Source of the DNA: Pelagibacterium lentulum
GTDB lineage: Bacteria; Pseudomonadota; Alphaproteobacteria; Rhizobiales; Devosiaceae
Reading direction: 5' to 3'
NCBI RefSeq assembly: GCF_003992625.1
Contig: NZ_RZMW01000016.1
Span: 1 to 41,281 of the forward strand
DNA: 41,281 nucleotides
This document shows positions 33,575 to 41,281 of the stretch, piece by piece; the first letter of the stretch is position 1; each line of letters begins with the position of its first letter. A model generated the notes under the pieces. It did not search any database and was not told where the DNA came from. It worked only from the letters and a program-made list of their open reading frames with translations. A program made the translations under genes and the position numbers.

Positions 33575-33834
33575 ACTTGCCCATCCAGGATACGCGGATT
33601 GGTGCGTTCTATCGGCCATCAATGGCGCAACCGCGACAGGCCGAAACACATCATGAAAATTACGACATCAAGGTTAAGGCTTGGTTCATCATGCGGGAAT
33701 TGAAATGCAAATTGGCATGAAGCGCGTTTCGTTGCGGTCACAAGCACCGGTGCTGGGCGACCTGATGCCAGTTGATCGGAAAGGTCTTTTGTTGTGCCTA
33801 GGACCGACGGTGCAGGTGGTGTCTGCCTAGCCGG

Positions 33835-34467
33835 TCAATTCATCCGCAGGTTCTGCTGGACGACCGAGAGCATTTCCTGAACCGAGGCGAACTCGACCGC
33901 TATGCCATCGGAGAAATGCCGAACGACGCGGGCGCGCATACGGCCCAGCGTAACCGGAGTGCCGAGTGCGGGGCGCACTTCCATTTCGATGGCGGCGCCG
34001 GAAAGTGAAATATCGGTGATCTTGCAATTGTAGCGCCGCCCATCTTCCAGAACGATCGAAGAGTGCCGGATATCGGGCACCGTTCGCTCGTGACGGCGGT
34101 CTTCAGGCAGATTGAGCAGGTCCTTGTTGGTGAGCCATGTCAGTTGGCCAGCCAGTTTGTCGCGTTTCCTAGGCGACGCTTCGAGGTCCATCAGAAAGCC
34201 GCCAGGGATCAATTCCAGGATCGTGCCCTCGACCCGTCCCAGATGATCGAGATAGATGATGATCTTTTCGCCTTGCTTTCCGGCAATCGGCGCAATGACC
34301 TGCGCATCGCCGGGCGACATTTCTATGATCTGACACGGAAACTCGCGCCGGTCGGCCAGCATGTAGCGGCCGAGAATGGACACTTTTACGCTCTGGAAGC
34401 GTGCCGGTTCATCGTGCGACTGGTCGCGCGATTCTGGCGCTTCGAGAATATCGTTGGGTGTCAGCAT
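33835..34467 (-). CDS. Tandem PilZ-domain protein
   Basis: 210 residues with two PilZ-like units. The first (about 24-100) has FQSVKVSILGRYMLADRREFPCQIIEMSPGDAQV. The second (about 122-205) has EDRRHERTVPDIRHSSIVL and the DISLSGAAIEM motif. The R-rich switch before each barrel and the D-x-S-x-x-G/A pattern are the c-di-GMP-binding elements; they are clearer in the second unit, while the first has a diverged S-P-G-D in place of S-x-x-G. No transmembrane segment or output domain is seen. It stands alone; 33650-33834 and 34468-34584 hold no gene. Confidence 0.85.
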   Translation of the reverse strand: MLTPNDILEAPESRDQSHDEPARFQSVKVSILGRYMLADRREFPCQIIEMSPGDAQVIAPIAGKQGEKIIIYLDHLGRVEGTILELIPGGFLMDLEASPRKRDKLAGQLTWLTNKDLLNLPEDRRHERTVPDIRHSSIVLEDGRRYNCKITDISLSGAAIEMEVRPALGTPVTLGRMRARVVRHFSDGIAVEFASVQEMLSVVQQNLRMN

Positions 34468-34584
34468 CGGCTGCGTCCGCCTGCGTCACAGTGATCATTT
34501 TGCGCAGACAATAGGCGGATTTGCGTTAATGCTTGGTAATTCGAGCGTTCAATTTTGAGGTAATTGTGTTTTTGTCGATGGCGG

Positions 34585-35238
34585 TCAGTTTTTCCCGCCA
34601 TCGATTACGGCCAGATGGGCGTAGCGGCGGGCGGAAAGACCTGCCACCGTTACAGGCATTGGTGCATGAGCACCGCTGTTCATTGCCGCCGCCATGTCAT
34701 CGAGCACATCCGTGGCGATGTCTTGGCGTGGCGCGTCGGAAAGATCGTCAGGCCAGATCAGCCGCAAACCGGTAATGCGCTGTGTTGTGATGGCGTGGAT
34801 GCCCAGCCAGTAAGGGTTATCGAGTGCCGTGACGCTGCCGAGAATGCGGGAGTTGGTGACACCATTATGGCGCAGCGGGAAGAGGGCGCTTTCAAAGGCC
34901 AGGCGTTCGCCTTGTTCGGTGCGGCCTTCGAAAGTCACGAGCGCAACAGCATGATCTTCGGTGACTGCACGGATCAAGGTGTCCAGCGCGTCGTGATCCT
35001 TGGTGCTCCAAAGAGTGGAGAAAGGGCGCGATTTCAATTCGCGGCAATAGCTGGCGCAAAGATGTGAGCCGGCAAGGCGGAAAGTGAAGTCCACACCGTC
35101 GTCGGATTCGAGAATGAATGTGTTGGCCAATGCATCGCGAATGCGGGTTGGATCGATGTCGCGACGGTCAGGCGTAGAGCGTGCGCCGCGAATTTCGTTC
35201 CAATAAGAGTAGAGCGTTCTTGTGCTGCGCTGTCGCAT
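34585..35238 (-). CDS. PAS-domain protein (PAS_5-like)
   Basis: 217 residues. The first about 150 resemble the PAS_5 family of alphaproteobacteria: LYSYWNEIRGARSTPDRRDIDPTRI, LANTFILESDDGVDFTFRLAGSHL and ESALFPLRHNGVTNSRILGSVTAL. These are stand-alone PAS proteins; several in Caulobacterales and Rhizobiales affect motility or stress, but no target is evident here. The C-terminal 60 residues are variable. The ATG at 35238 starts the family sequence (MRQRSTRTLYSYW). A 187-bp gap separates it from the divergent rhomboid gene. Confidence 0.78.
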   Translation of the reverse strand: MRQRSTRTLYSYWNEIRGARSTPDRRDIDPTRIRDALANTFILESDDGVDFTFRLAGSHLCASYCRELKSRPFSTLWSTKDHDALDTLIRAVTEDHAVALVTFEGRTEQGERLAFESALFPLRHNGVTNSRILGSVTALDNPYWLGIHAITTQRITGLRLIWPDDLSDAPRQDIATDVLDDMAAAMNSGAHAPMPVTVAGLSARRYAHLAVIDGGKN

Positions 35239-35425
35239 GTGGCCTAAGTCCCTAAACTGCGCCCCCAACCGGTGTGTCTGGAGCGCTGAAATCAACTAAC
35301 GCTAGAGTGACAAAAACGGTTCGGAAAATCGCCCTTAAACAATCATTAAGGTTAATTTCCACGCTGCAAATGTGGAAATCTCCCGAGCCGTTTGAAAAGA
35401 CGTGAAAATAGAGGATGTTACGACG

Positions 35426-36169
35426 ATGAGTGAGCAGGGCCCCGGTGAGCAGAAAAACCAGCGGCAGCCCATTTTTCTTATTCCCTCGGTCATTGCTGTT
35501 CTGGTTGGTCTGCTTTGGGCGATTCATCTTGGCGCCAGTTTCGTTTTTGATTCCGATGGCCTGGCTAACTTTCGGATTTGGTTCGGTTTTATCCCATTGC
35601 GCTTTGTGGCGCCCGAGGCGTTGCCGGGCGGGTTTTCTCCGCTGTTGTGGAGCGGTTTCACCCATGCCTTTCTGCATGTGGATTTTATGCACCTGATTCT
35701 CAATTCGGCATGGCTTGCCGTATTCGGAACTCCGGTTGCGCGCCGCTATGGAGCAGGACCGGCCGTTATCGTTTTTTTCTTCGGTGCATTGGCTGGCGCA
35801 CTCGTTTTGACCGCTCATCAGATGGCCAGTGTTAACCAATTTCTTGTGCTGATCGGGGCTTCGGGTGGCGTTTCTGCGCTGACCGGAGCGGCCATGCGAT
35901 TCGTCTTTCAGCCGGTTATCGTGCGTCAAGATCCCGAGACGGGCGAACGGATTGTGCTGGGGCGCCGGACGGCGACCTTTGCCGAATTGTTTGCCAATAA
36001 ATCGAGCCGAGCCTTTATTCTCGTCTGGCTCGGGCTCAACCTTGCGATTCCCTTTGCCCCGCTGGTTACGGGCATGGAAATCCCCATCGCCTGGGAAGCC
36101 CATATTGGTGGGTTCATCTTTGGGTTGATCGCGCCGTCTCTGTTCGACCGGCGCGCGCGCCGAATCTAG
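35426..36169 (+). CDS. Rhomboid-family intramembrane serine protease
   Basis: 247 residues with six or so hydrophobic helices. Catalytic serine lies in [13 protein letters not shown] and the partner His in [28 protein letters not shown] carries the conserved HxxxN of the oxyanion region. The family cleaves membrane-spanning segments of other proteins; the substrate is unknown. The ATG at 35426 has GAGG about 11 bases upstream; a GTG at 35402 is less likely. Its stop overlaps the hisI stop from the opposite strand by 4 bases (CTAG). Confidence 0.9.
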   Translation: MSEQGPGEQKNQRQPIFLIPSVIAVLVGLLWAIHLGASFVFDSDGLANFRIWFGFIPLRFVAPEALPGGFSPLLWSGFTHAFLHVDFMHLILNSAWLAVFGTPVARRYGAGPAVIVFFFGALAGALVLTAHQMASVNQFLVLIGASGGVSALTGAAMRFVFQPVIVRQDPETGERIVLGRRTATFAELFANKSSRAFILVWLGLNLAIPFAPLVTGMEIPIAWEAHIGGFIFGLIAPSLFDRRARRI

Positions 36170-36627
36170 CTCTTATAGACATCCTTGGGGTCGAAAAGCT
36201 GGGGCTGACCGGCATCCTGGAGAACCGGCTTTCCATCGACCAGCGAGATCTGACGGTAAAAGCAGCTTTTGCGGCCAGTGTGGCAGGCTGCGCCGTGCCC
36301 GGATTGAACGACGGTAAGCACGATCGCATCTTGGTCGCAATCCGTCCGCATCTGCCGGACGTGTTGAAGCTCGCCCGAGCTTTCGCCCTTTTTCCAGATT
36401 TTGCCACGTGAGCGCGAGAAATAATGCGCGAACCCGGTTTCGAGCGTCAGCGCTATTGCCTGCGCGTCCATGAACGCGACCATCAGCACGTTATTGGTGC
36501 CTTCTTCGATGGTGATTGCGGTCACAAGCCCATTGGCGTCGAATTTGGGCGCGAAGGTCGTACCATGCTCAAGCGCATCTTTCGAAAGTGTGCTCGGGTC
36601 GGCAAATAGGGAAGCGATTTTAGTCAT
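36166..36627 (-). CDS. hisI: Phosphoribosyl-AMP cyclohydrolase
   Basis: 153 residues. It opens the purine ring of PR-AMP in histidine biosynthesis. Conserved blocks are [54 protein letters not shown] (metal-binding Asp and Cys) and [16 protein letters not shown] (zinc cysteines). It is a stand-alone HisI, without a fused HisE domain, as is usual for alphaproteobacteria. The gene lies 47 bp downstream of folE on the same strand and may be cotranscribed with it. Confidence 0.96.
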   Translation of the reverse strand: MTKIASLFADPSTLSKDALEHGTTFAPKFDANGLVTAITIEEGTNNVLMVAFMDAQAIALTLETGFAHYFSRSRGKIWKKGESSGELQHVRQMRTDCDQDAIVLTVVQSGHGAACHTGRKSCFYRQISLVDGKPVLQDAGQPQLFDPKDVYKS

Positions 36628-36674
36628 GGCGCGGTCTTTATCTGTTTTCTTTTTTCCGCGCCAGCGGCAAGCGC

Positions 36675-37304
36675 TTACTTGCCGGCGCGGATCATTGCGA
36701 AGAAGCGGTCCTGTTCCTGCCGGTCTTCGGCAAAAACCCCGGTAAACCGGTGCGTGATGGTGGATGAGCCATGCTTACGTACGCCGCGCATGGACATGCA
36801 CATATGTTCCGCTTCCAGCATCACGGCGGCACCGCGTGGGTTGATCGCCTCGTTGATGGCCTCGATGATCTGGGCGGTCAGGTTTTCCTGGGTTTGCAGC
36901 CGCTTGGCGAAAACATCGGTTACGCGGGCGAGCTTTGAGAGGCCAACCACACCGTCATGGGGCAGATAGGCGATATGCGCCTTGCCCACGAACGGCACCA
37001 TGTGATGTTCGCAATGGGAATGGAACGGGATGTCGCGCACCAGTACAATGTCGTCGTAGCCGCCGACTTCGCTGAAGGTGGTTGCGAGGATTTCGGTAGC
37101 ATTCTCGCCGTATCCGCCAAAGAACTCGGTATAGGCATCGACCACCCGGCGCGGCGTATCGAGCAGGCCCTCGCGGTTCGGGTTGTCGCCAGCCCATGCA
37201 ATAAGCGTGCGTACCGCGGCTTCTGCTTCCTCGCGGCTCGGCTTTGCAACGGGAGTGGGCGCCTCAACCGGTGAGACGAGTTTGGGCTTTGCTGTCATGT
37301 CCAT
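36675..37304 (-). CDS. folE: GTP cyclohydrolase I
   Basis: 209 residues. It converts GTP to 7,8-dihydroneopterin triphosphate for folate synthesis. Zinc ligands are visible in [17 protein letters not shown] (Cys and His) and [12 protein letters not shown] (Cys). [16 protein letters not shown] and the C-terminal HRFTGVF block complete the pattern of the canonical zinc enzyme (FolE1). The ATG at 37304 has GAGGA about 11 bases upstream; a second ATG at 37298 is equally usable. An open frame continues upstream to 37499, but it has no similarity and overlaps the divergent gene's promoter. Confidence 0.95.
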   Translation of the reverse strand: MDMTAKPKLVSPVEAPTPVAKPSREEAEAAVRTLIAWAGDNPNREGLLDTPRRVVDAYTEFFGGYGENATEILATTFSEVGGYDDIVLVRDIPFHSHCEHHMVPFVGKAHIAYLPHDGVVGLSKLARVTDVFAKRLQTQENLTAQIIEAINEAINPRGAAVMLEAEHMCMSMRGVRKHGSSTITHRFTGVFAEDRQEQDRFFAMIRAGK

Positions 37305-37497
37305 TGCGAGAACATTCCTCTGGTAGCGGCGTAGCTGATCGAAAGCTATACGCTGCAGGGTCGAACCTGGACCAATAACATTTTGCAGGTCCGAGCTTGG
37401 CTCCTTATATAGGCGAGCAGGGCCATTCGACAAGAAAACAGATTGGCCTGATTTATCGAACGATAACAAATTGTCCTTCGGACGACCGGTGTCAGGC

Positions 37498-37926
37498 ATG
37501 TCTTTTTCAGATCTCTATAGCCAGCGCATTCTGGAAATTGCCGGAAACGCGAGGCAGATGCCGCGCCTCGACGCACCTGATGCCAGTGCCAAGAAAGTTT
37601 CGCGCGTTTGCGGATCGGTCGTCGAAATCGATCTGAACGTGACCGAAGGTCGCGTCACGGCCTACGGCGCTGACGTAAATGCCTGCGCGCTTGGCCAAAC
37701 CAGCGCCGCCATCGTCGCAAACACAATCGTCGGCTCAACGCCGGACGAATTGCGGCAGGTGCGCGACCGCATGGTCGCCATGCTCAAAAATGGCGGCCCG
37801 CCACCAAATGGCCGCTGGGACGATCTGAAATATCTGGAGCCGGTCCGCGATTATCCTGCCCGGCACGCTTCCACCTTGCTGGTGTTTGAGGCGGTCGCCG
37901 AAGCACTGGACCGGGCAGGGGCATGA
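37498..37926 (+). CDS. NifU_N/IscU-like Fe-S cluster assembly scaffold-like protein
   Basis: 142 residues with the IscU/NifU N-terminal fold: the first site reads [11 protein letters not shown] (usually CGD), the second [15 protein letters not shown], and the third [12 protein letters not shown] where IscU has H-C-S. Thus one Asp and the third ligand Cys are replaced. This form, with [16 protein letters not shown], is familiar from alphaproteobacteria, where it usually precedes yidD; its exact role is unsettled. It may hold or transfer a cluster with other ligands. The stop overlaps the yidD start (ATGA, 37923-37926). Confidence 0.85.
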   Translation: MSFSDLYSQRILEIAGNARQMPRLDAPDASAKKVSRVCGSVVEIDLNVTEGRVTAYGADVNACALGQTSAAIVANTIVGSTPDELRQVRDRMVAMLKNGGPPPNGRWDDLKYLEPVRDYPARHASTLLVFEAVAEALDRAGA

Positions 37927-38258
37927 TTGCAAAATTCTGGGCACTGGTCGATCTGCCGTTCAAATGGACTGCCTATGTGCTCATCCAGATTTATCGCTAT
38001 TCGCTCTCGGCCTTCACCGGGCGGCAATGCCGGCATTTGCCCACCTGTTCGGAATTTACCCGCGATGCGATAATGGCGCACGGGTTCTGGCCCGGCGGCT
38101 GGATGGGCGCCGCGCGGATCTGGCGCTGCCGGCCCAGGGGTACACATGGCTATGATCCGGTGCCGCAGCGATTGCCGGAGGGCGCGCGCTGGTATTTGCC
38201 TTGGCGCTACGGGCGCTGGAGAGGGGACAAGAAACATGAGCACGAACCACATGCTTAA
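37923..38258 (+). CDS. yidD: Membrane protein insertion efficiency factor YidD
   Basis: 111 residues. The N-terminal amphipathic region (LPFKWTAYVLIQIYRYSLS) leads to the signature GRQCRHLPTCSEFTRDAI with two Cys, then ARIWRCRPRGTHGYDPVP, all hallmarks of YidD. The protein helps YidC-dependent insertion of inner-membrane proteins. The C-terminus is longer than in E. coli and ends in a charged tail. It is coupled to the scaffold-like gene by ATGA and overlaps the following GFA gene by 23 bases, giving a three-gene operon. Confidence 0.92.
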   Translation: MIAKFWALVDLPFKWTAYVLIQIYRYSLSAFTGRQCRHLPTCSEFTRDAIMAHGFWPGGWMGAARIWRCRPRGTHGYDPVPQRLPEGARWYLPWRYGRWRGDKKHEHEPHA

Positions 38259-38649
38259 AGGGTCATGCCTTTGCGGGGCCGTAACCTATGCGGTCGAAGA
38301 CGCGTTTCGCTACGCGCTCAACTGCCATTGCACCGATTGCCGCCGCGCGACCGGCTCGGCGTTCAAGCCGCTTGCCGGGATCGAGGCGGAGAAGCTGTCG
38401 CTCACATCCGGCAGCGGCAATGTCCTGCGCTATGGTGGCGAGGGGCCGGAAGAGTCCCATGACGTTCACTGCGCGACATGCGGTTCGTTGCTCTATTCCA
38501 TTGTCCAGAAGGGAACGCGCGCCAACGTCTCGCTTGGCACCTTGCTCGATGCTCCGTCCATCCGTCCCAGTATGCACATTTTCGTTGGCTCCAAGGCGCC
38601 CTGGTACGAGATAACCGACGACTTGCCGCAGCACGAGCGCTTTCCTTAA
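38236..38649 (+). CDS. GFA-family (glutathione-dependent formaldehyde-activating-like) protein
   Basis: 137 residues with the Mss4-like zinc fold of GFA proteins: GSCLCGAVTY, NCHCTDCRRATGSAF and HCATCGSLLY supply the cysteines for two zinc sites. Gfa itself promotes addition of formaldehyde to glutathione, but most family members have no proven activity, so a specific reaction should not be assumed. The ATG at 38236 has GGAGAGGGG upstream and lies inside the end of yidD. In-frame codons before it have no family similarity. Confidence 0.88.
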   Translation: MSTNHMLKGSCLCGAVTYAVEDAFRYALNCHCTDCRRATGSAFKPLAGIEAEKLSLTSGSGNVLRYGGEGPEESHDVHCATCGSLLYSIVQKGTRANVSLGTLLDAPSIRPSMHIFVGSKAPWYEITDDLPQHERFP

Positions 38650-38765
38650 AGCTGCAACGCGATCAATCCGATAACAAAGGGCTGGATTGACAGCCATTTC
38701 GTGCTAATCAAACGCGCCTTGCGCGCAATGGGTGCGCATGATCGAAAATTCATGGAGATATGACG

Positions 38766-40736
38766 ATGATTAAGGTGACGTTCCCCGACGGTGCAGTGCG
38801 TGATTACGCCAAAGGCACCACCGGGACCACCATCGTCGAGGGTATCTCCAAGTCGCTGGCCAAAAAGACCGTTGCCATGCGCTGGGATGGCGAGCTTGCC
38901 GATCTTTCAGATGCGCTCGAAGCCGATGGCCGCATCGAATTTGTTTTGCGCGACGATCCGGCAGCGCTTGAGCTGATCCGGCACGATGCCGCGCACGTTC
39001 TGGCCGAGGCCGTGCAGGAACTCTGGCCGGGCACGCAGGTGACAATCGGTCCGGTGATCGAGAACGGCTTTTACTACGATTTTTATCGCGAAAATCCGTT
39101 CACCGAAGACGAGTTGCGCGAGATCGAAAAGAAAATGGCCGAGATTATCGATCGCGGCGCCGAATTTTCCAAGGAAGTCTGGGATCGTGACGAGGCCAAA
39201 AAGGTTTTTGCCGCCAAGGGTGAGAGCTTCAAGGTCGAGCTGATCGACGCGATTCCCGCCGATCAGAAGCTCAAGATCTATAAGCAAGGCCAGTGGTTCG
39301 ATCTTTGCCGCGGGCCGCATATGCGCTCAACCAAGGATGTGGGCAAGGCCTTCAAGCTGACCAAGGTGGCCGGCGCCTATTGGCGTGGCGATTCCAATCG
39401 CGAAGTGCTGAGCCGCATTTACGGTACGGCCTGGGCCACCAAGGAACAGCTCGACGATTATATCCACATGATCGAAGAGGCCGAAAAGCGCGACCATCGC
39501 AAGATCGGCCGGGAAATGGACCTGTATCATTTCCAGGAAGAAGCGCAGGGCTCAGTATTCTGGCACCCCAAGGGCTATGTCCTTTACAACCAGATGGAGG
39601 CCTATATCCGCCGCCGTCTGAATGCGGCCGGCTACAAGGAGATCAAGACGCCGCAGCTTTTGGACAACAAGCTGTGGGAGAAGTCCGGTCACTGGGGCAA
39701 GTTCCGCGAAAACATGTTTGTGGTGCCTGATGAAACGCCGTCGACTGAAGGCGATCATCCTGAAATTTCGCCTGATGCCAATCTTCTGGCGCTAAAGCCG
39801 ATGAACTGCCCGGCGCATGTCCAGGTTTTTAATCAGGGCATCAAGTCTTACCGTGACTTGCCGCTGCGGCTTGCGGAATTTGGCTGCTGCCATCGCAATG
39901 AAGCGCATGGCGCGCTGCATGGGTTGATGCGCGTTCGGCAGATGACGCAGGACGATGCCCATATTTTCTGTCGCGAGGACCAGATTCAGGCGGAGACCGA
40001 GGCGTTCTGCGCGCTACTCGATTCCGTTTACGAGGATATGGGCTTTACCGAGGTCAAAATCCTGCTCGCGACGCGGCCCGAAACCCGCGCTGGAGATGAT
40101 GCGGTTTGGGATCTGGCGGAAAAGAGCCTTGGCGATGCGCTCCGGGCAACCGGACGGACCTTTGAAATCGCGGAAGGTGAGGGGGCCTTTTATGGTCCCA
40201 AACTCGAGTTCCATTTGAAGGATGCGATTGGCCGGTCCTGGCAGTGTGGCACCTTGCAGCTCGATTTCGTGATGCCGGAGCGGCTGGAGGCTTCCTATGT
40301 TGCTGAAGATGGCAGCAAGAAGCGTCCGGTCATGCTGCATCGCGCGATCCTCGGTTCGCTCGAACGCTTTATCGGCATGATGATCGAAAGCTATGCGGGT
40401 CGTATGCCGCTGTGGCTGGCACCTGTGCAGGTGGTGGTTGCCACCATCGTATCGGATGCCGACGATTATGCGCGCCAGGTGGTTGCCGATCTGCAGGCAC
40501 GCGGTATTCGTGCCGAAATCGATACGCGCAACGAGTCGATCAACTATAAGGTGCGCGAGCACTCGGTTGGCCGCGTGCCGTTCATCTTTGTTGCGGGCCG
40601 CCGCGAGGCGGAAGAAAAGACCGTCTCAATCCGTCAGCTTGGATCACAAGGCCAGTCGGTCAAGCCGGTCGGCGAAGCGATCGAGGCGCTGGCCGCTGAC
40701 GTGACACCGCCAGACCTCAAGCGCATAGGCGCTTGA
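38766..40736 (+). CDS. thrS: Threonine-tRNA ligase
   Basis: 656 residues, full length. Order: TGS domain (1-62, [19 protein letters not shown]), the editing domain with [11 protein letters not shown] (second metal-site motif) and [13 protein letters not shown], the class II catalytic core ([53 protein letters not shown]-like block) and the C-terminal anticodon-binding domain ([30 protein letters not shown]). A second ATG at 38766 is chosen because GGAGA at 38754-38758 is 7 bases away; the ATG at 38760 is too close to it. No T-box-like or attenuator leader was recognised. Confidence 0.97.
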   Translation: MIKVTFPDGAVRDYAKGTTGTTIVEGISKSLAKKTVAMRWDGELADLSDALEADGRIEFVLRDDPAALELIRHDAAHVLAEAVQELWPGTQVTIGPVIENGFYYDFYRENPFTEDELREIEKKMAEIIDRGAEFSKEVWDRDEAKKVFAAKGESFKVELIDAIPADQKLKIYKQGQWFDLCRGPHMRSTKDVGKAFKLTKVAGAYWRGDSNREVLSRIYGTAWATKEQLDDYIHMIEEAEKRDHRKIGREMDLYHFQEEAQGSVFWHPKGYVLYNQMEAYIRRRLNAAGYKEIKTPQLLDNKLWEKSGHWGKFRENMFVVPDETPSTEGDHPEISPDANLLALKPMNCPAHVQVFNQGIKSYRDLPLRLAEFGCCHRNEAHGALHGLMRVRQMTQDDAHIFCREDQIQAETEAFCALLDSVYEDMGFTEVKILLATRPETRAGDDAVWDLAEKSLGDALRATGRTFEIAEGEGAFYGPKLEFHLKDAIGRSWQCGTLQLDFVMPERLEASYVAEDGSKKRPVMLHRAILGSLERFIGMMIESYAGRMPLWLAPVQVVVATIVSDADDYARQVVADLQARGIRAEIDTRNESINYKVREHSVGRVPFIFVAGRREAEEKTVSIRQLGSQGQSVKPVGEAIEALAADVTPPDLKRIGA

Positions 40737-40745
40737 TTGATTAAG

Positions 40746-40769
40746 GCCGCCCTTCGGGGCGGCTTTTTT
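40746..40769 (+). terminator. Intrinsic terminator of thrS
   Basis: GCCGCCC, loop TTCG, GGGCGGC, then TTTTTT, starting 10 bases after the thrS stop. The UUCG-type tetraloop and six Ts make a textbook rho-independent terminator. Confidence 0.96.
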
Positions 40770-40880
40770 GCGCCATGCCGGTATCCAGCGCTTCTCATAC
40801 CCGTTGCGCATACCTTGTCCCGGCATTTATTGGCGGAATCCAGAGAGCAGCAGGCGCTTCGCTTGCAGTTGAGCACAGCG

Positions 40881-40929
40881 CCACCCTTCTCCCCTTGAGG
40901 GAGAAGGTGGATTGGACCGTCAGGTCCAA
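40881..40929. repeat. Two-palindrome intergenic element (RIME-like)
   Basis: The first dyad pairs CCAC-CTTCTCCC with GGGAGAAGGTGG around CTTGA (40881-40910, one bulged C). The second pairs TTGGACC with GGTCCAA around GTCA (40912-40929). Two adjacent dyads with a CTTCTCCC arm resemble the intergenic mosaic elements known from rhizobia. No coding signal is seen. Confidence 0.6.
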
Positions 40930-40980
40930 GACGGATGAGGGGTCCCTTTGCAGACCCACATTTGACCCCTCAGCCGGCGC

Positions 40981-41082
40981 GTTCTGCTCCATCCCCTCCA
41001 CTATCGTCCCCGCGCTTGACCCGGGGATCTCTCTTTGCAGCGCGTGCTTGGGGGGCACAGACCCGCGGGTCAAGCCCGCGGG
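40981..41082 (+). repeat. About 102-bp intergenic direct repeat, copy 1
   Basis: Starts GTTCTGCTCCATCCCCTCC and ends in the palindromic CCCGCGGGTCAAGCCCGCGGG. Within it, CCCCGCGCTTGACCCGGGG is another dyad. A second copy begins at 41179. Such CTTGACCCGGG-bearing units are widely scattered between genes in Rhizobiales. Confidence 0.8.
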
Positions 41083-41178
41083 CGAAGCCGGGTAGGTCGG
41101 TGCTGGGTACCTTGAGCGCGCGATGATTTCGCCATTACCCGACACCGACGAGGCAAAGCAGAGGAACCCGCGCCCCAC

Positions 41179-41281
41179 GTTCTGCTCCATCCCCTCCGTC
41201 TTCGTCCCCGGGCTGGACCCGGGAATCTCTCTTTGCAGCGCGTGCTTTGGGGGGCACAGACCCGCGGGTCAAGCCCGCGGG
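41179..41281 (+). repeat. About 103-bp intergenic direct repeat, copy 2 (reaches window end)
   Basis: Matches copy 1 (40981-41082) over its whole length with a handful of substitutions and one extra T in the GCTTTGGGGGGC part. It may continue past the window. The 96 bases between the copies, and 40770-40880, show no gene. Confidence 0.8.

Noticed and set aside
35252-36103. 283-codon minus-strand frame opposite the rhomboid protease
   Set aside because: Composition rich in Asn, Gln, Arg and Lys typical of antisense translation; rhomboid catalytic motifs are on the plus strand.
38650-38765. Leader with GC-rich GCGCC/GCGCGC segments before thrS as a possible attenuator or T-box
   Set aside because: No leader peptide rich in Thr codons, no terminator/antiterminator pair and no T-box sequence could be found.

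Overview
The window looks like a chromosome segment of an alphaproteobacterium of the order Hyphomicrobiales, possibly Devosiaceae (Devosia or Pelagibacterium type). This is inference from gene content and composition: a cysE-DUF3126 pair, a bacterial transglutaminase-like cysteine peptidase, DUF6481, a tandem-PilZ protein, a NifU_N-like scaffold next to yidD, DctB/DctD with a TAXI-type TRAP transporter, and Rhizobiales-style palindromic intergenic repeats. No rRNA is present. The only tRNA sequence is a 3' fragment.

Layout. (1) 1-3.72 kb is a decayed island end: a complete IS3-family element (1-1236) that cuts a PfkB sugar kinase, short gene remnants, an intact DUF6481 gene, an ABC substrate-binding protein fragment and, at its edge, the 3' part of a class II tRNA (probably Leu) followed by a hairpin. 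This is what the distal end of an element integrated at a tRNA 3' end looks like. (2) 3.8-9.7 kb holds an exported EF-hand protein, a two-gene secretory operon (881-aa-class OmpA/PAN protein plus a 263-aa exported partner), an AraC regulator, and an unrecognised small gene whose family also left a decayed C-terminal fragment on the other side of the operon. (3) 9.9-10.95 kb is an ABM-like protein plus YafY/WYL regulator, preceded by a perfect 10-bp inverted repeat that is a good operator candidate. (4) 11.0-20.7 kb is a TAXI-TRAP transporter, its DctD/DctB two-component system with a dyad upstream of the transporter, gluconokinase, a gluconate 5-dehydrogenase-like SDR and 6-phosphogluconate dehydrogenase. 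Together they read as uptake and catabolism of gluconate, ketogluconate or a related sugar acid.

(5) 20.7-29 kb has NnrU, a Tet-type MFS pump, a CHCC zinc-finger protein with an FAD monooxygenase, an alpha/beta hydrolase, and a three-gene ABC importer of the iron/aminoethylphosphonate type. (6) 29-38.7 kb is mostly housekeeping and envelope genes: cysE, DUF3126, two unknown membrane proteins, a BTLCP peptidase, an orphan SMI1/KNR4 protein, a SleB-type hydrolase lipoprotein, a PilZ protein, a PAS_5-like protein, rhomboid protease, hisI, folE, the Fe-S scaffold-like gene, yidD and a GFA protein. (7) thrS with a strong terminator follows, and the window ends in two families of palindromic/direct intergenic repeats. 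Many neighbouring genes overlap by a few bases or abut, as in a compact genome. The IS/remnant segment is the exception.
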